From assembly GCA_016879935.1 (NCBI GenBank), contig JAACJQ010000427.1, positions 1 to 51,414 of the forward strand: a DNA stretch of 51,414 bases. The letters are read 5' to 3'. Below, piece by piece: positions 1 to 8,310 of the stretch (position 1 is the first letter of the stretch; each line of letters begins with the position of its first letter). The translations under genes and the position numbers were made by a program. The stretch is from Archangiaceae bacterium. Its GTDB lineage: Bacteria > Myxococcota > Myxococcia > Myxococcales > Myxococcaceae. The notes beneath the pieces are model-generated. The model had not been told where the DNA came from, did not search any database, and saw only the letters and a program-made list of their open reading frames with translations.

Positions 1-635
1 AGCGCGGGCCGACGTGGGTCGAGGCACGCATTGAGCGGCTCCCGCTCGGAGTCGACGAGCGAGTGCTTCAGCATCTGCGTGATGGCGGCGCTCCAGAGTT
101 CGTCATCGTCGGCGTGCGCGCAGAGCACCCGCGTCGCACCTTCCACGTCACACGTGCGTGGTTTGCCGAAGCCAGCCGCGCGCAGGTCGGCCAGCACGAG
201 GTCTCTCGTCGGCGGAGCGCTCGGCTTCGTGCTGACGCCGCAGACGAACGGCGCGCCACTGTCGAGCACCACGTGCCGCCAGTGCTTGCCTTCATCGGCC
301 GTCACCGACACCACGTGCCCATGGAACTCGACCGACAACGTCGCGTGCTTCGCCGCCGCGAACTCCGACGCGCTCGACTCCAGGTATCCCGTGCCGAAGC
401 GGTCGATGAGCACCTTCTGCGTCTCGGCGCCGCGTTTCAGCACGAGCTCGTGAAAGACCTGATCAGACACGCTGCTGTGCACGCCCGTGTGGCCCTTGCT
501 GAAGACGACCGAGGGTGTCGCGGTCCACATTCCATCGGTGCTCGTGACTGGTGCGCCGTCGACGCGGCCTGATTTCTCTGGGCGGCAGCAGCACCCGGAA
601 GCGACGAGCGCCACCGTCAGCCACGCGCGAAGCAT
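1..635 (-). CDS. Putative lipoprotein, C-terminus off the window
   Basis: The minus frame is open from an ATG at 635 to the left edge, giving at least 211 residues with no stop, so the gene is partial. The N-terminus is a short hydrophobic segment ending in a lipobox (MLRAWLTVALVASGCCC), which predicts an envelope lipoprotein. The rest has no domain I recognise. A middle part reads like a folded module (SVEFHGHVVSV, KHWRHVVLDSGAPFVCGV), with scattered Cys that could form disulfides. The ATG overlaps the stop of the upstream gene as TGATG, so the two are probably translated in sequence from one mRNA. Confidence 0.7.
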   Translation of the reverse strand, partial: MLRAWLTVALVASGCCCRPEKSGRVDGAPVTSTDGMWTATPSVVFSKGHTGVHSSVSDQVFHELVLKRGAETQKVLIDRFGTGYLESSASEFAAAKHATLSVEFHGHVVSVTADEGKHWRHVVLDSGAPFVCGVSTKPSAPPTRDLVLADLRAAGFGKPRTCDVEGATRVLCAHADDDELWSAAITQMLKHSLVDSEREPLNACLDPRRPA

Positions 636-1126
636 CAGAACGCCCAGCCGATGGCGCTGTGTGCTGCGGGAATGAAGCCGTGAATGCCACCCAGTGAGGC
701 GGGGCCGTACGAGAAGTACGAGACGCCGAGTCCACCCGAGAGCACGAGGCCCGGCCCGAGAATGGCGGTGTAGCCCGCGAGCAGGCTCGTGTAGCCGCCG
801 GGCGCCGTGCCCTCCGACGACGTCACCGCCGCGAGCACGCCACGCAGCATCACCCCCGCACCTTCGGGAGCGAGGCCCCACACGAACGCGCGCACGCCGA
901 CCTCGGCGCCGTACCCGCGGAAGGGACCCTTCGGAAACCCGATGGGGCTGTCGAAGAGCCGCAAGCTCGGCCCCGCGTAGAGGGAGAAGTGCGGGCCCAG
1001 CGTGTGCTCGACCTGCACGTGCACGAACCCGAGCACGAAGGTGAGCGGGTCGACGCTCACGGTCCACTGCTTCGGCGCTTCAGGTGGAGCCGCCGAGAGC
1101 ACGAGCGAGAGGAGCAGCGAGGTCAG
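635..1126 (-). CDS. Small outer-membrane-like protein, probable non-AUG start
   Basis: The frame encodes about 163 residues. It opens with a signal-peptide-like stretch (TSLLLSLVLSAAPPEA), continues with alternating aromatic and Gly-rich strands (FSLYAGPSLRLFDS, YTAILGPGLVLSGGLGVSYF) and ends in Phe (HSAIGWAF). This is the pattern of a small outer-membrane beta-barrel. No ATG fits. A CTG at 1126 overlaps the upstream TGA as CTGA and gives a full signal peptide; the next GTG, at 1102, removes most of it. I chose CTG because neighbouring pairs use the analogous GTGA overlap. It follows the phosphoesterase gene and precedes a lipoprotein in one minus-strand run. The function is unknown. Confidence 0.6.
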   Translation of the reverse strand: MTSLLLSLVLSAAPPEAPKQWTVSVDPLTFVLGFVHVQVEHTLGPHFSLYAGPSLRLFDSPIGFPKGPFRGYGAEVGVRAFVWGLAPEGAGVMLRGVLAAVTSSEGTAPGGYTSLLAGYTAILGPGLVLSGGLGVSYFSYGPASLGGIHGFIPAAHSAIGWAF

Positions 1127-2478
1127 GGGAAGTACCCCGGCTCGAACGCGTCGGCGAAGTCGGTCGCGTTCTGCACGCGCGGGTTGATGGGCAGGCGGAA
1201 GATGCGCTCCACCGACTTCACGAACGAGCTGTGGCTGAGCGAGCCCGCCATCGCGTGACCCGGCTTCACGTGCGGGCCGACGACGATGAACGGCGTCGTG
1301 CTGGCGAGCGCGGGCTCGTCCCACACGATGAACAACACCCCGCCGTGCGCCTGAATGAACGAGAGAATGGGCGGCACCGCGCTCGCGAGGAAGCTGTCTC
1401 CGCCGCCGATGCACGCCGAGATGGTGAGCCCGCTCGTGCAGCCGTTGGAGCAGCCGCTCGCGCCGTGCATGTCGTTGCAGAGGTCGGGCGTGATGAAGGT
1501 GTAGTTCGCGACGTCCATCGCGGCGAGGTCGGCAGCGAGGCCCGCGTGCGTGTACGGGCGGTGACGCGAGGCGCAGGCCGCGTTCGTCGCAGACGGTGGG
1601 CTGCCCGAGACGTCGTGGAAGAAGATGAACGGGTCGTGCTTGGGCGCGTAGAAGCCGTCGCCGTTGATGGGGCAGGCGCCCGTCGAGGCGTTGAGGCCCT
1701 GCTGGTACGAGCGCCACGTCTTGCCGGCCGCGACGAGCTTGGTGGCGATGTGGTTCGTCTCGTTCGTGCTGTTGCTCGCTGACGGGCTGTCGTCGGTCGA
1801 GAACGTCGTGTCGGCGTAGACGTTCGTGCCGCCCTCGAGCCACAGGTAGTGCGGCTCGCTCACGACGAGCGCTCCGAGCACGTCGGCGTAGTTGGTCGCA
1901 TACGAGTACTGCGTGCGCAGGGTCTGGTTGATGTACGTCGCGCTCGAGCTTCCGTAGACGCCGATGATGCCGGCCGCGTCCTGGTTCTCCATCGCGATGA
2001 CGAAGACGTAGGGAATCGGAACTCCAGCGTCGGCGACTCCGCCAGCTGATCCGCCTGCGGTCGCTGATCCGCCGGCAGCTGATCCGCCAGCACGCCCACC
2101 GGCGGTCGCGGAGCCTCCTGCCGTTGCTGTTCCACCGGCGCTCGCAGTGCCACCAGCGGTCGCGGTTCCACCGGCGGTCGCAGCTCCTCCAGCACTCGCG
2201 GTTCCACCAGCGCTCGTGGTGCCACCGGCCGTGACGGATCCACCGGCCGCGGATCCACCAGCCGTGGCGAATCCACCAGCCGTGACGGATCCACCGGCCG
2301 CGGATCCACCAGCCGTGGCAGATCCACCAGCTGTCGCAGTGCCGCCCGCGCTCGCCGCTCCACCGCCAGCTGAGGCCGTGCCACCTGCTGCGCTCCCGCC
2401 ACCAGCGCCCTGCACAGGCATCTCACCGCAGGCGAGCAGTCCAGCCACCACACCAACTCCAAGAACGCGTCGCACCAT
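1123..2478 (-). CDS. Phosphoesterase-family lipoprotein with Gly/Ala/Ser linker
   Basis: The product is about 451 residues. A lipoprotein signal (GVGVVAGLLACGEMP) is followed by about 120 residues of low-complexity AGGxAxAGG linker. The C-terminal part matches the phosphoesterase family of bacterial acid phosphatases and phospholipase C-like enzymes (PF04185): VFVIAMENQDAAGIIG near its start, EPHYLWLEGG, NYTFITPDLCNDMHG, and VLFIVWDEP then GHAMAGSLSHSSFVKSVE near the end. In this family such Asp, Asn, Glu and His residues bind metal and attack phosphate esters. I start at ATG 2478; a GTG two codons upstream is also possible. It probably acts outside the cytoplasm on phosphate esters or phospholipids, though the substrate is not known. 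Confidence 0.85.
   Translation of the reverse strand: MVRRVLGVGVVAGLLACGEMPVQGAGGGSAAGGTASAGGGAASAGGTATAGGSATAGGSAAGGSVTAGGFATAGGSAAGGSVTAGGTTSAGGTASAGGAATAGGTATAGGTASAGGTATAGGSATAGGRAGGSAAGGSATAGGSAGGVADAGVPIPYVFVIAMENQDAAGIIGVYGSSSATYINQTLRTQYSYATNYADVLGALVVSEPHYLWLEGGTNVYADTTFSTDDSPSASNSTNETNHIATKLVAAGKTWRSYQQGLNASTGACPINGDGFYAPKHDPFIFFHDVSGSPPSATNAACASRHRPYTHAGLAADLAAMDVANYTFITPDLCNDMHGASGCSNGCTSGLTISACIGGGDSFLASAVPPILSFIQAHGGVLFIVWDEPALASTTPFIVVGPHVKPGHAMAGSLSHSSFVKSVERIFRLPINPRVQNATDFADAFEPGYFP
2041..2400 (-). repeat. Low-complexity repeat with 51-bp tandem copy
   Basis: This stretch encodes the Gly/Ala/Ser/Thr/Val linker of the phosphoesterase lipoprotein. It is built from degenerate 15- to 18-bp units. 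Within it a 51-bp unit starting at 2230 is repeated almost exactly at 2281, adding 17 residues in frame. Slippage at this site would change linker length without shifting the frame. Confidence 0.85.
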
Positions 2479-2563
2479 GTGCACCCCGAGTGGAGCGCAC
2501 CTTCCTCAAGGAGCGCGACGCGCACAAGCCATCAGCCGCCGTGTCGCGAGATGACCCATGACG

Positions 2564-3178
2564 TCACGGCGTCGCGCCGTCGACCGTCACGGTCAGCTTC
2601 TCGTGCCAGATGCCGATGAGGCCGACGAGGCCGGGTGGCGTGTCGACGAGCGGTGTCTCGTAGGTCCACAGCGCTCCTGGCCGGCGGGCTTCACCGACTG
2701 CGATGTCGTAGTAGCCCGCGAGGCCCTTGTACGGGCACCACGTCGTCAGCGCGCTCCGGCGCAGCAGCTCGAAGCGAACGTCGGCGCGCGGCAGATAGAA
2801 GCGAAGCGGCAGGTCGGTCTCGAACAACAGCACCGGTCTGTGGCTCTCGGCGATGACGGTGCCCTGCCACGAGACGACGATGTGGCGGGAGCTCTGCCGC
2901 ACGTCGACGCGATGCCGAGGGTCTCTGGGGTGTTCGCCAAAGACACGCTCGTCTTCTTCCCACCACTCGTCCGCGGCGCTCCACTTCACGGCGACCAGCC
3001 CGTCGTGCTCCGCCTCGATGGCTGCTGCGGGGGCGGTCACGTCTTCCTTCGGAAACAGCCAGAAGTTCGGAGGCCGCGCGCCGAACCCAATCTTCGCCCG
3101 GCGTGAATCGACGATGACCCGTCCGTCCTTCCAGGCACGAACACGGTACGGCGCAGGCTCGACTCGGGTGAGCGTCAT
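2564..3178 (-). CDS. DUF427 family protein
   Basis: The product is about 204 residues. Motifs match the DUF427 family: RVRAWKDGRVIVDSRRA, then VRVELL-like FELLRRSALTTWCPYKG and AGYYDIAVG, with the Cys-Pro-Tyr-Lys-Gly stretch typical of the domain core. A related WKDG/RVIV-like segment in the N-terminal half suggests a two-lobed arrangement. No signal peptide is seen, so it is probably cytoplasmic. The start at ATG 3178 is preceded by AGGAG, a good ribosome binding site; the frame runs 19 codons further upstream without support. The biochemical role of DUF427 proteins is not established. Confidence 0.85.
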   Translation of the reverse strand: MTLTRVEPAPYRVRAWKDGRVIVDSRRAKIGFGARPPNFWLFPKEDVTAPAAAIEAEHDGLVAVKWSAADEWWEEDERVFGEHPRDPRHRVDVRQSSRHIVVSWQGTVIAESHRPVLLFETDLPLRFYLPRADVRFELLRRSALTTWCPYKGLAGYYDIAVGEARRPGALWTYETPLVDTPPGLVGLIGIWHEKLTVTVDGATP

Positions 3179-3231
3179 GGTGGCTCCTGATGCGGGGGAC
3201 CCCACCGTATGTCGCGCGGACCGATTCCGTT

Positions 3232-4041
3232 TCACTCTCGCGTGACGCTCATCGTCGCGAAGGTGGTGGCGGGCACCGAGCTGCCTGCCGCCCAGGTCGT
3301 GTCGTCGAAGGTGCCTGACGCGACGCAGGCCGACGTCTCCGAGGAGCGGTAGTAGCGCGGCGCTCCGCTCGGCACGCGCATCGCGGTGAAGTACGTGTGC
3401 CGTCCCGAGGCGTTGGTGAGGCGCAGGTGGGTGACCGTGCTCGTGGGCAGACCCGCGGCCGCCAGGGCGCGGTTGAGGTCGGCCGGGTCGTTCGCGGTGC
3501 TCGCGGGAATGGTGCAGGCACTGTCGACGAACTCGCCACCTTCGGACGAGTCGAACGAGATGCCGAGCGGCTCACACAGCGGCGCGGCCACACCCTGAGC
3601 GACTGGCGTGCAGTACAGCGAGAGCTGCGAGTCCCAGAAGATGGCGTTCACGTTCAGGCCCCACGTGAGCGGAGCGCGGGCTCCGTCGGCGCTCGTCACG
3701 TGCAGGGCGCGCAGCCGGGTGCCAGACGTCAGCTCCTGCCACGCGCGCCCGGTCGGTCCACTCGAGTGCCCACCACCCGTGCCCGACGTCGTCGAGCCGC
3801 CTCCCGCGCCCGTGTTCACCGACGCGCTTGGCACGCTGCACATCGCCTGCGAGCAGATGAGGCCGAGGCCACACGAGCCACACGCCGCGCCACGCGCCCC
3901 ACAGGAGGAGGCTGTGTTTCCGAGCTGACACGTCCCGCGCGCGTCACAACAGCCTCCACAGTTCGTGGCGTTACAGCGTCCACCCGCTCCACCCAGCGGG
4001 GCACAGCCGGCCAGCAGCACCATCAGCAGCATCGTTCGCAT
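3232..4041 (-). CDS. Secreted Cys-rich lipoprotein, hypothetical
   Basis: The product is 269 residues. The signal peptide ends in a lipobox (LLMVLLAGCAPLGG). Residues 20-70 form a Cys-dense module (RCNATNCGGCCDARGTCQ, CGSCGLGLIC) of the same type as the start of the kelch/EGF protein at 27893-30586. A Gly/Ser/Thr linker follows, then about 170 residues with a few Cys and no recognised domain. It is likely a cell-surface lipoprotein stabilised by disulfides. The start ATG at 4041 is the only one that keeps the signal peptide intact. Confidence 0.75.
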   Translation of the reverse strand: MRTMLLMVLLAGCAPLGGAGGRCNATNCGGCCDARGTCQLGNTASSCGARGAACGSCGLGLICSQAMCSVPSASVNTGAGGGSTTSGTGGGHSSGPTGRAWQELTSGTRLRALHVTSADGARAPLTWGLNVNAIFWDSQLSLYCTPVAQGVAAPLCEPLGISFDSSEGGEFVDSACTIPASTANDPADLNRALAAAGLPTSTVTHLRLTNASGRHTYFTAMRVPSGAPRYYRSSETSACVASGTFDDTTWAAGSSVPATTFATMSVTRE

Positions 4042-4119
4042 GCTTCGTCTTGGAATGGGCGGTCACGAATTGTTGCGAGGCCGACGCCGATTCTCGCGCT
4101 CTGGCATGCTGGCCACCTC

Positions 4120-4749
4120 ATGACGGTGTTCGTCATCATCGGAGTCGTCGCGCTGGTCGCCGTCGGTGGGCTCATTCTGCTGCTCGCGGCGAAGAACAAC
4201 GTCACCGTCGTCGACGCGCCCAGGCTCAGGCCTCCGCCAGGTGTGGTGACGCCACCACCGGCTGGTCTGGGGCCCATCGTCGAGCTGCTCCGCGCCGGTC
4301 AGAAGATCGAAGCCATCAAGCAGTACCGTCAGCTGACCGGGGTCGGGCTCAAGGAAGCGAAGGACGCGGTCGAGGCGATGGAGCGCGGGGAAGCCGCGCC
4401 GGTCGTTCCTACAGCTCCGGCGCCGGCCTCGAGCGTTCAAGCGCTGCTTCGCGAGGGCCGGAAGATCGAAGCCATCAAGCTGTACCGCGAGCAGACCGGC
4501 CTCGGGCTCAAAGAAGCGAAAGACGCGGTCGAGGCGATGGAGCAGGGCGCGCAGGCCCTGGCGCCGCCTCCGTTGCAGACGCCGCGCACCATCACGAGCG
4601 AGATGGCCGTCGACGACGCCGAGCTGCGCGGGCACGTGACGAGTGGCCGCCTCATCGAAGCCATCAAGCGCTACCGCGAGCTCACCGGCCTCGGGCTCAA
4701 GGAGTCGAAGGACGCCATCGAATCGCTCCGTGATTCGCTGAAGTCATGA
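4120..4749 (+). CDS. Membrane-anchored protein with three L7/L12 C-terminal-like repeats
   Basis: The product is 209 residues. Residues 4-24 form one transmembrane helix (FVIIGVVALVAVGGLIL), with the rest probably on the cytoplasmic side. Three repeats follow at about 52-90, 105-142 and 166-206, each reading roughly LLRxGxKIEAIKxYR then TGLGLKEAKDAVE. The second half resembles the helix-turn-helix of the ribosomal protein L7/L12 C-terminal domain (PF00542), which contacts translation factors, but there is no L7/L12 N-terminal dimer domain, so this is not a ribosomal gene. Pro/Ala linkers separate the repeats. ATG 4120 follows a stop-rich spacer. The next gene, 12 nt downstream, is a relative. 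Confidence 0.85.
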   Translation: MTVFVIIGVVALVAVGGLILLLAAKNNVTVVDAPRLRPPPGVVTPPPAGLGPIVELLRAGQKIEAIKQYRQLTGVGLKEAKDAVEAMERGEAAPVVPTAPAPASSVQALLREGRKIEAIKLYREQTGLGLKEAKDAVEAMEQGAQALAPPPLQTPRTITSEMAVDDAELRGHVTSGRLIEAIKRYRELTGLGLKESKDAIESLRDSLKS

Positions 4750-4761
4750 CAGCCTGACGAC

Positions 4762-5610
4762 ATGTTCGTCCTCTTGCTCGTCGCAGGCGCGCTGGCGGGT
4801 GTGCTGCTCGGGGTGATGGCGCTGTCGATGTTGTCGTCGGTGAGCGTCGCCGGCCTCACCACGCCGCACCCGCAGCGGCCCGCGCGTGAACGCCGCCCGC
4901 ACGAGTACCCCGACATGACGAAGCGCGAGAAGCGCTACCCCGACGTGCCGCCACCGCTCGCTCCCATGACGCAGACGCCGCCCGTGCTCCAGGGCACCGC
5001 CGCCCGCGCGCTCGCGCCCATGGAGTCCGTCTTCGTCACGCCGTCGATTCCCGTCGTCTCGTCGGTGCTCACCTCGGCCTCGAGCGCGGCGCCGGTCTTC
5101 AAGGCCCCCTCCATCGCGCCCATCACCGCGCCGCCACCGCCCAGCTTCACCGCGTACCAAGCGCCGCCCATCACCGCGCCGCAGCAGTTCACCGCGCACG
5201 TCGGCCAGCCGGTCGACGCGCCACCGCCGCTGCCTCCGAAGGCCACGAAGCCCATGGCCGACCGGGTGCAACTCGCCATCGACGCAGGCCAGGCCATCGC
5301 GAACGACCCCGAGCTGCTCGAGCTGCTGAAGAGCGGTCACTTCATTCCCGCGCTCAAGCACTACCGCGACAAGCACGGCGTCGGGCTGGCCGAAGCGAAG
5401 GCCGCCATCGACGCCTGGCGCGCGCAGGCGGGCCACCACGAGCAGGCCGCGCAGGCCGTCGAGACCGCGGTGACCGACCCGCAAATCGTCGCCGCGATTC
5501 GCAAGGGGAAGATCATCGAAGCCATCAAGCTCTACCGCGCGAAGACGGGCGTGAGCCTGCAAGACGCGAAAGAGGCCATCGACACCTGGCGTCGGCAGCT
5601 CGGGCGCTGA
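4762..5610 (+). CDS. Membrane-anchored protein with two L7/L12 C-terminal-like repeats
   Basis: The product is 282 residues. An N-terminal transmembrane helix (residues 2-25, MFVLLLVAGALAGVLLGVMA) is followed by about 150 residues rich in Pro and Ala. Two repeats of the kind seen in the preceding gene lie at about 183-224 (ELLELLKSGHFIPALKHYR) and 240-282 (AAIRKGKIIEAIKLYRAKTG). The two genes are 12 nt apart on the same strand, so they are likely an operon that arose by duplication and divergence. The function is unknown; the L7/L12 likeness suggests a docking role rather than catalysis. Confidence 0.85.
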   Translation: MFVLLLVAGALAGVLLGVMALSMLSSVSVAGLTTPHPQRPARERRPHEYPDMTKREKRYPDVPPPLAPMTQTPPVLQGTAARALAPMESVFVTPSIPVVSSVLTSASSAAPVFKAPSIAPITAPPPPSFTAYQAPPITAPQQFTAHVGQPVDAPPPLPPKATKPMADRVQLAIDAGQAIANDPELLELLKSGHFIPALKHYRDKHGVGLAEAKAAIDAWRAQAGHHEQAAQAVETAVTDPQIVAAIRKGKIIEAIKLYRAKTGVSLQDAKEAIDTWRRQLGR

Positions 5611-6102
5611 TCAGCGCTTCGCGACGCTCAAGGTCGCGCTGCCGTCGGCGTTCGTCTTCACGGTCGCGCGGTAGTCACGGTTCTCGTTCACCTTCGCGGC
5701 GAGCGCCTCGGCCACCTGCGTCGCCGTCTGGTTCTTCTTCGTGCCGATGCTGGCGCCGTGCGCGAAGTACCACTTGTTCTTCTCGGTGTAGCCGCGCGAG
5801 GTGTCGAACTTCGGCATCTGGTCGTGGTCGAAGTCGAAGCTGATGGTGCCGCCGAACTGCTCGGTCTTCTCGTAGTCGCTCTGGCGCTGACGCTCGGCGT
5901 AGGTCGACCGCGTGTCACCGGGCCGGCGCGTCTCGAGGCCGTGCGCGGTGCCCGAGATGGTGAGCGTCTGCTTCTTCGCGTCGAACTTCGTCTTCAGGCC
6001 CGTGTCGGCATTCTTGATGCTGCTGAGCTTCACGACGGGCGTGCTCGTGGTGGTTCGCGAGGTGACGCGGGAGACGGTGCTGGCGCGAGGAATGGAGGGC
6101 AT
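5611..6102 (-). CDS. Hypothetical protein
   Basis: The product is 163 residues. It has a Ser/Thr/Arg-rich N-terminus without a hydrophobic signal. The remainder looks folded: TLTISGTAHGL, a hydrophilic middle, GTISFDFDHDQMPKFD, and a C-terminus predicted as alpha then beta (ATQVAEALAAKVNENRDYR, SATLSVAKR). No family is recognised. Its stop abuts the stop of the convergent L7/L12-like gene with no spacer. The start is ATG 6102. Its Ser/Thr-rich N-terminus resembles that of the protease-like gene at 32102, but this is weak. Confidence 0.65.
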   Translation of the reverse strand: MPSIPRASTVSRVTSRTTTSTPVVKLSSIKNADTGLKTKFDAKKQTLTISGTAHGLETRRPGDTRSTYAERQRQSDYEKTEQFGGTISFDFDHDQMPKFDTSRGYTEKNKWYFAHGASIGTKKNQTATQVAEALAAKVNENRDYRATVKTNADGSATLSVAKR

Positions 6103-6117
6103 GCGCGGCCTTCTAGC

Positions 6118-7791
6118 TCATTCTCTGACGGCGCTGGCAGTGCCCGAGACCACGACGCCCGAGGCAGACACCGAGTCGAAGGTGAGCTGCACCACGTCGC
6201 CGAGCTGCACCGTGCCGCTCGCTGGCTGCACGACCTCGGCGTTGGCGGGCGTGGTGCCGAAGGTGACAGGGGGCGTGAAGCCGCGCGCCGACGAGACGCT
6301 CCAGGCGACGCCGCCGTCACGTTCGACGACGAGCCGAAACGCGGGCTGCTGTGCGGGCTCCCAGGTGATGGTGGAGGCGCCGAACGTGGCGGTGGGAGAG
6401 ACGACGGTGCGGCCCTGTGACGCCCGCAGCGTGACGGCCTCGCGGGGGCAGCTGGCGAGCACCAACGAACCGAAACGTGCGCCCGTCGTCGTCTGCGCCT
6501 TCGCCGAGAGCTCGAGCCCACCCTGCACCGGCACCACGAGCGCGGCGACGCCGTTCATGTCGGTCGCTCCCGTCAGCGTGCAGCGCGTGCCCATGCGCCC
6601 GCAGATGGAGCTGAACGCCGCCTGCGTCAGTCCATCATCCATACCGATGACGATGGCGCTGGCGAGCGGCTGGTCGGCTTCGTCGACGACGCGCACCGAG
6701 ACGGAGCACGGCGCCACCGTGGCCACCGTGTCGCTGCGCACCGAGAGCGCGCCGAGCGCACGGCACTGGTTGCTGCCACAGGTGCCCGCGGTCGTGGCGG
6801 CTGGAACCGTCGTCGCGGCGTAGAACAGCCCGGCGTACTGCACGCGGGCGGGCTGCGGGTCGGCCGAGATGGGCACCTCGAAGCAGACGGCGCCATTCGC
6901 GCTCGACGCCGCTGGTTGTCCCTCGAGCGGGAAGACGGTGAGGCCGGGGGCGGCTGCCCCGTCGACGACGATGGAGCCCTCGACGCAGCCACGGAGCGCT
7001 GGCCCCCCGAAGACGCCGATGACGCCGCGGTCGATGGGCGAAACCGAGGCCGTCACGCCAGCTGCGAAGGTGCCATTGCGAATCGACTCGAGCTGGGTCT
7101 CCGCGATGGGCAGGCCCGCCTCGGTGTGCAGCGTCGCGTCGGTGGTGCTCTTCCACGCGCGCTCCGAGGGCGTCAGCACCGCGACGGGCGCTTCGATGGC
7201 CCCCGTGCCCGGCTTCGTGTCGACGACGTTCTTCCAGCTCGCGCGGGGCACTCGCAGGCGCAGCGAGCCCGACGTTCCGCCATCGAGCTCGACGGCTGCG
7301 GAGACCAGCAGGCTGTCGGCGCCCGGCAAGGCTGGCGCGTCACGGTCGTCGAGCACCACGCCCGAGGCTTGAACGCCCGACGGCGCATCGCTCCACCTCA
7401 AGCGGCCCAGCCCGTCGGTGCACGCGGTGTCGACGCACTCGAGCGCTTCGAGCGGCTCCAGCGCGAACGAGGTCTGCAGCTCGGTGCGCTCGCCGACCCG
7501 CATCGAGGTGAAGCGCGGCGCGAAGCCATTCGCCCAGGCGGTGAAGGTGGCGGCGGTGACGGCGCTCGCGGGCGTGGTGAGCTTGAACGCGCCATCGGCC
7601 GTCGAGGTCGCCTTCACGGGCGTCGCGCCGAGCCACAACGAGACCGCGACCCCACCCAGCGGGTCCGCTCTTCGGTTGAAGCCACCCCACGTCGCCGAGC
7701 CGGAGACGACGACGTCGGGTGATTCGGGGCGCCGCAGCGGAGAAGGACACGCCGCGAGCACCACGGCGCAGCAGACGACGACGCGGCTCAC
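6118..7791 (-). CDS. Lipoprotein with carboxypeptidase-regulatory-like domains
   Basis: The product is about 557 residues. A GTG start at 7791 overlaps the upstream TGA as GTGA and gives a clean lipoprotein signal (SRVVVCCAVVLAACPSP). Residues 30-110 fit a carboxypeptidase-regulatory-like beta-sandwich (GVAVSLWLGATPVKATSTAD, GAFKLTTPA), the fold that binds or spaces carbohydrate and peptide in secreted proteins. Further such modules seem to occur (VDGAAAPGLTVFPLEG, VSVRVVDEADQPLASAIV). It is probably anchored in the outer membrane as an adhesive or structural protein. Coupling to the small zinc-ribbon gene upstream implies co-expression, but no shared role is evident. Confidence 0.75.
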   Translation of the reverse strand: MSRVVVCCAVVLAACPSPLRRPESPDVVVSGSATWGGFNRRADPLGGVAVSLWLGATPVKATSTADGAFKLTTPASAVTAATFTAWANGFAPRFTSMRVGERTELQTSFALEPLEALECVDTACTDGLGRLRWSDAPSGVQASGVVLDDRDAPALPGADSLLVSAAVELDGGTSGSLRLRVPRASWKNVVDTKPGTGAIEAPVAVLTPSERAWKSTTDATLHTEAGLPIAETQLESIRNGTFAAGVTASVSPIDRGVIGVFGGPALRGCVEGSIVVDGAAAPGLTVFPLEGQPAASSANGAVCFEVPISADPQPARVQYAGLFYAATTVPAATTAGTCGSNQCRALGALSVRSDTVATVAPCSVSVRVVDEADQPLASAIVIGMDDGLTQAAFSSICGRMGTRCTLTGATDMNGVAALVVPVQGGLELSAKAQTTTGARFGSLVLASCPREAVTLRASQGRTVVSPTATFGASTITWEPAQQPAFRLVVERDGGVAWSVSSARGFTPPVTFGTTPANAEVVQPASGTVQLGDVVQLTFDSVSASGVVVSGTASAVRE

Positions 7792-8180
7792 TCGAGAACC
7801 AGGCCGCAGTCCTGACAGGAGCCGTCGACCAGCACCCCGACGAACTGGCACGCGGGGCAGATGACTTCGTTCTCCTGCGGCGTGCGCAGCGGCACCAGGC
7901 CTTCGGCGACGGTGCCTTCACGGCGAACCGCTTCGATCCAATCGGCCTGGAGCAGCTGGGAGATCTTCTGCGCGTCGGCTTCACGCACGAGCAGCTGCAC
8001 CTTCGCGCCGCAGCCACAGCCACCACCGCAGCAGGCCTTGGAGGGCGGCTTGGCCAGCATCACCGGAATGTCGTGGTCGAGGAGCCGGCGCTCCATCTCT
8101 TTGGCCTGCGCGACGGCGCTCTCGGCGAAGGGAATGAGCTCGAGGCCTGCGAGGGCGGCGTCAGCGGTCGGTCGGTCCAT
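7788..8180 (-). CDS. Small protein with DUF2007-like domain and zinc ribbon
   Basis: The product is about 130 residues. The N-terminal two thirds (LELIPFAESAVAQAKEMERR, DIPVMLA) and VREADAQKISQLLQ resemble the DUF2007 / putative prokaryotic signal-transducing fold. It carries an unusual Cys/Gly insertion (ACCGGGCGCGAKV) that could bind metal. The C-terminus is a four-Cys zinc ribbon (ICPACQ, GSCQDCGLVLE). No signal peptide is present, so it is cytoplasmic. I use ATG 8180; the frame extends upstream but with atypical Arg-rich sequence. It is translationally coupled to the lipoprotein gene at 6118. Confidence 0.75.
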   Translation of the reverse strand: MDRPTADAALAGLELIPFAESAVAQAKEMERRLLDHDIPVMLAKPPSKACCGGGCGCGAKVQLLVREADAQKISQLLQADWIEAVRREGTVAEGLVPLRTPQENEVICPACQFVGVLVDGSCQDCGLVLE

Positions 8181-8310
8181 ACGCGGTGCAGACAATCGGG
8201 GCCCGCGCTCAGCGTCAAGCGCAGCGCTGTGGCGGCGGGCAATTCCTGCGCGCCTGCGCGAAGCCCCCCGAGGCGACCCACGTGGCGCGGCCGATGCAAC
8301 TTTCTCCGAT

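Noticed and set aside
4120..4749. Ribosomal protein L7/L12 gene
   Set aside because: It has a membrane helix and tandem C-terminal-like motifs but no N-terminal dimer domain, and no ribosomal genes nearby.
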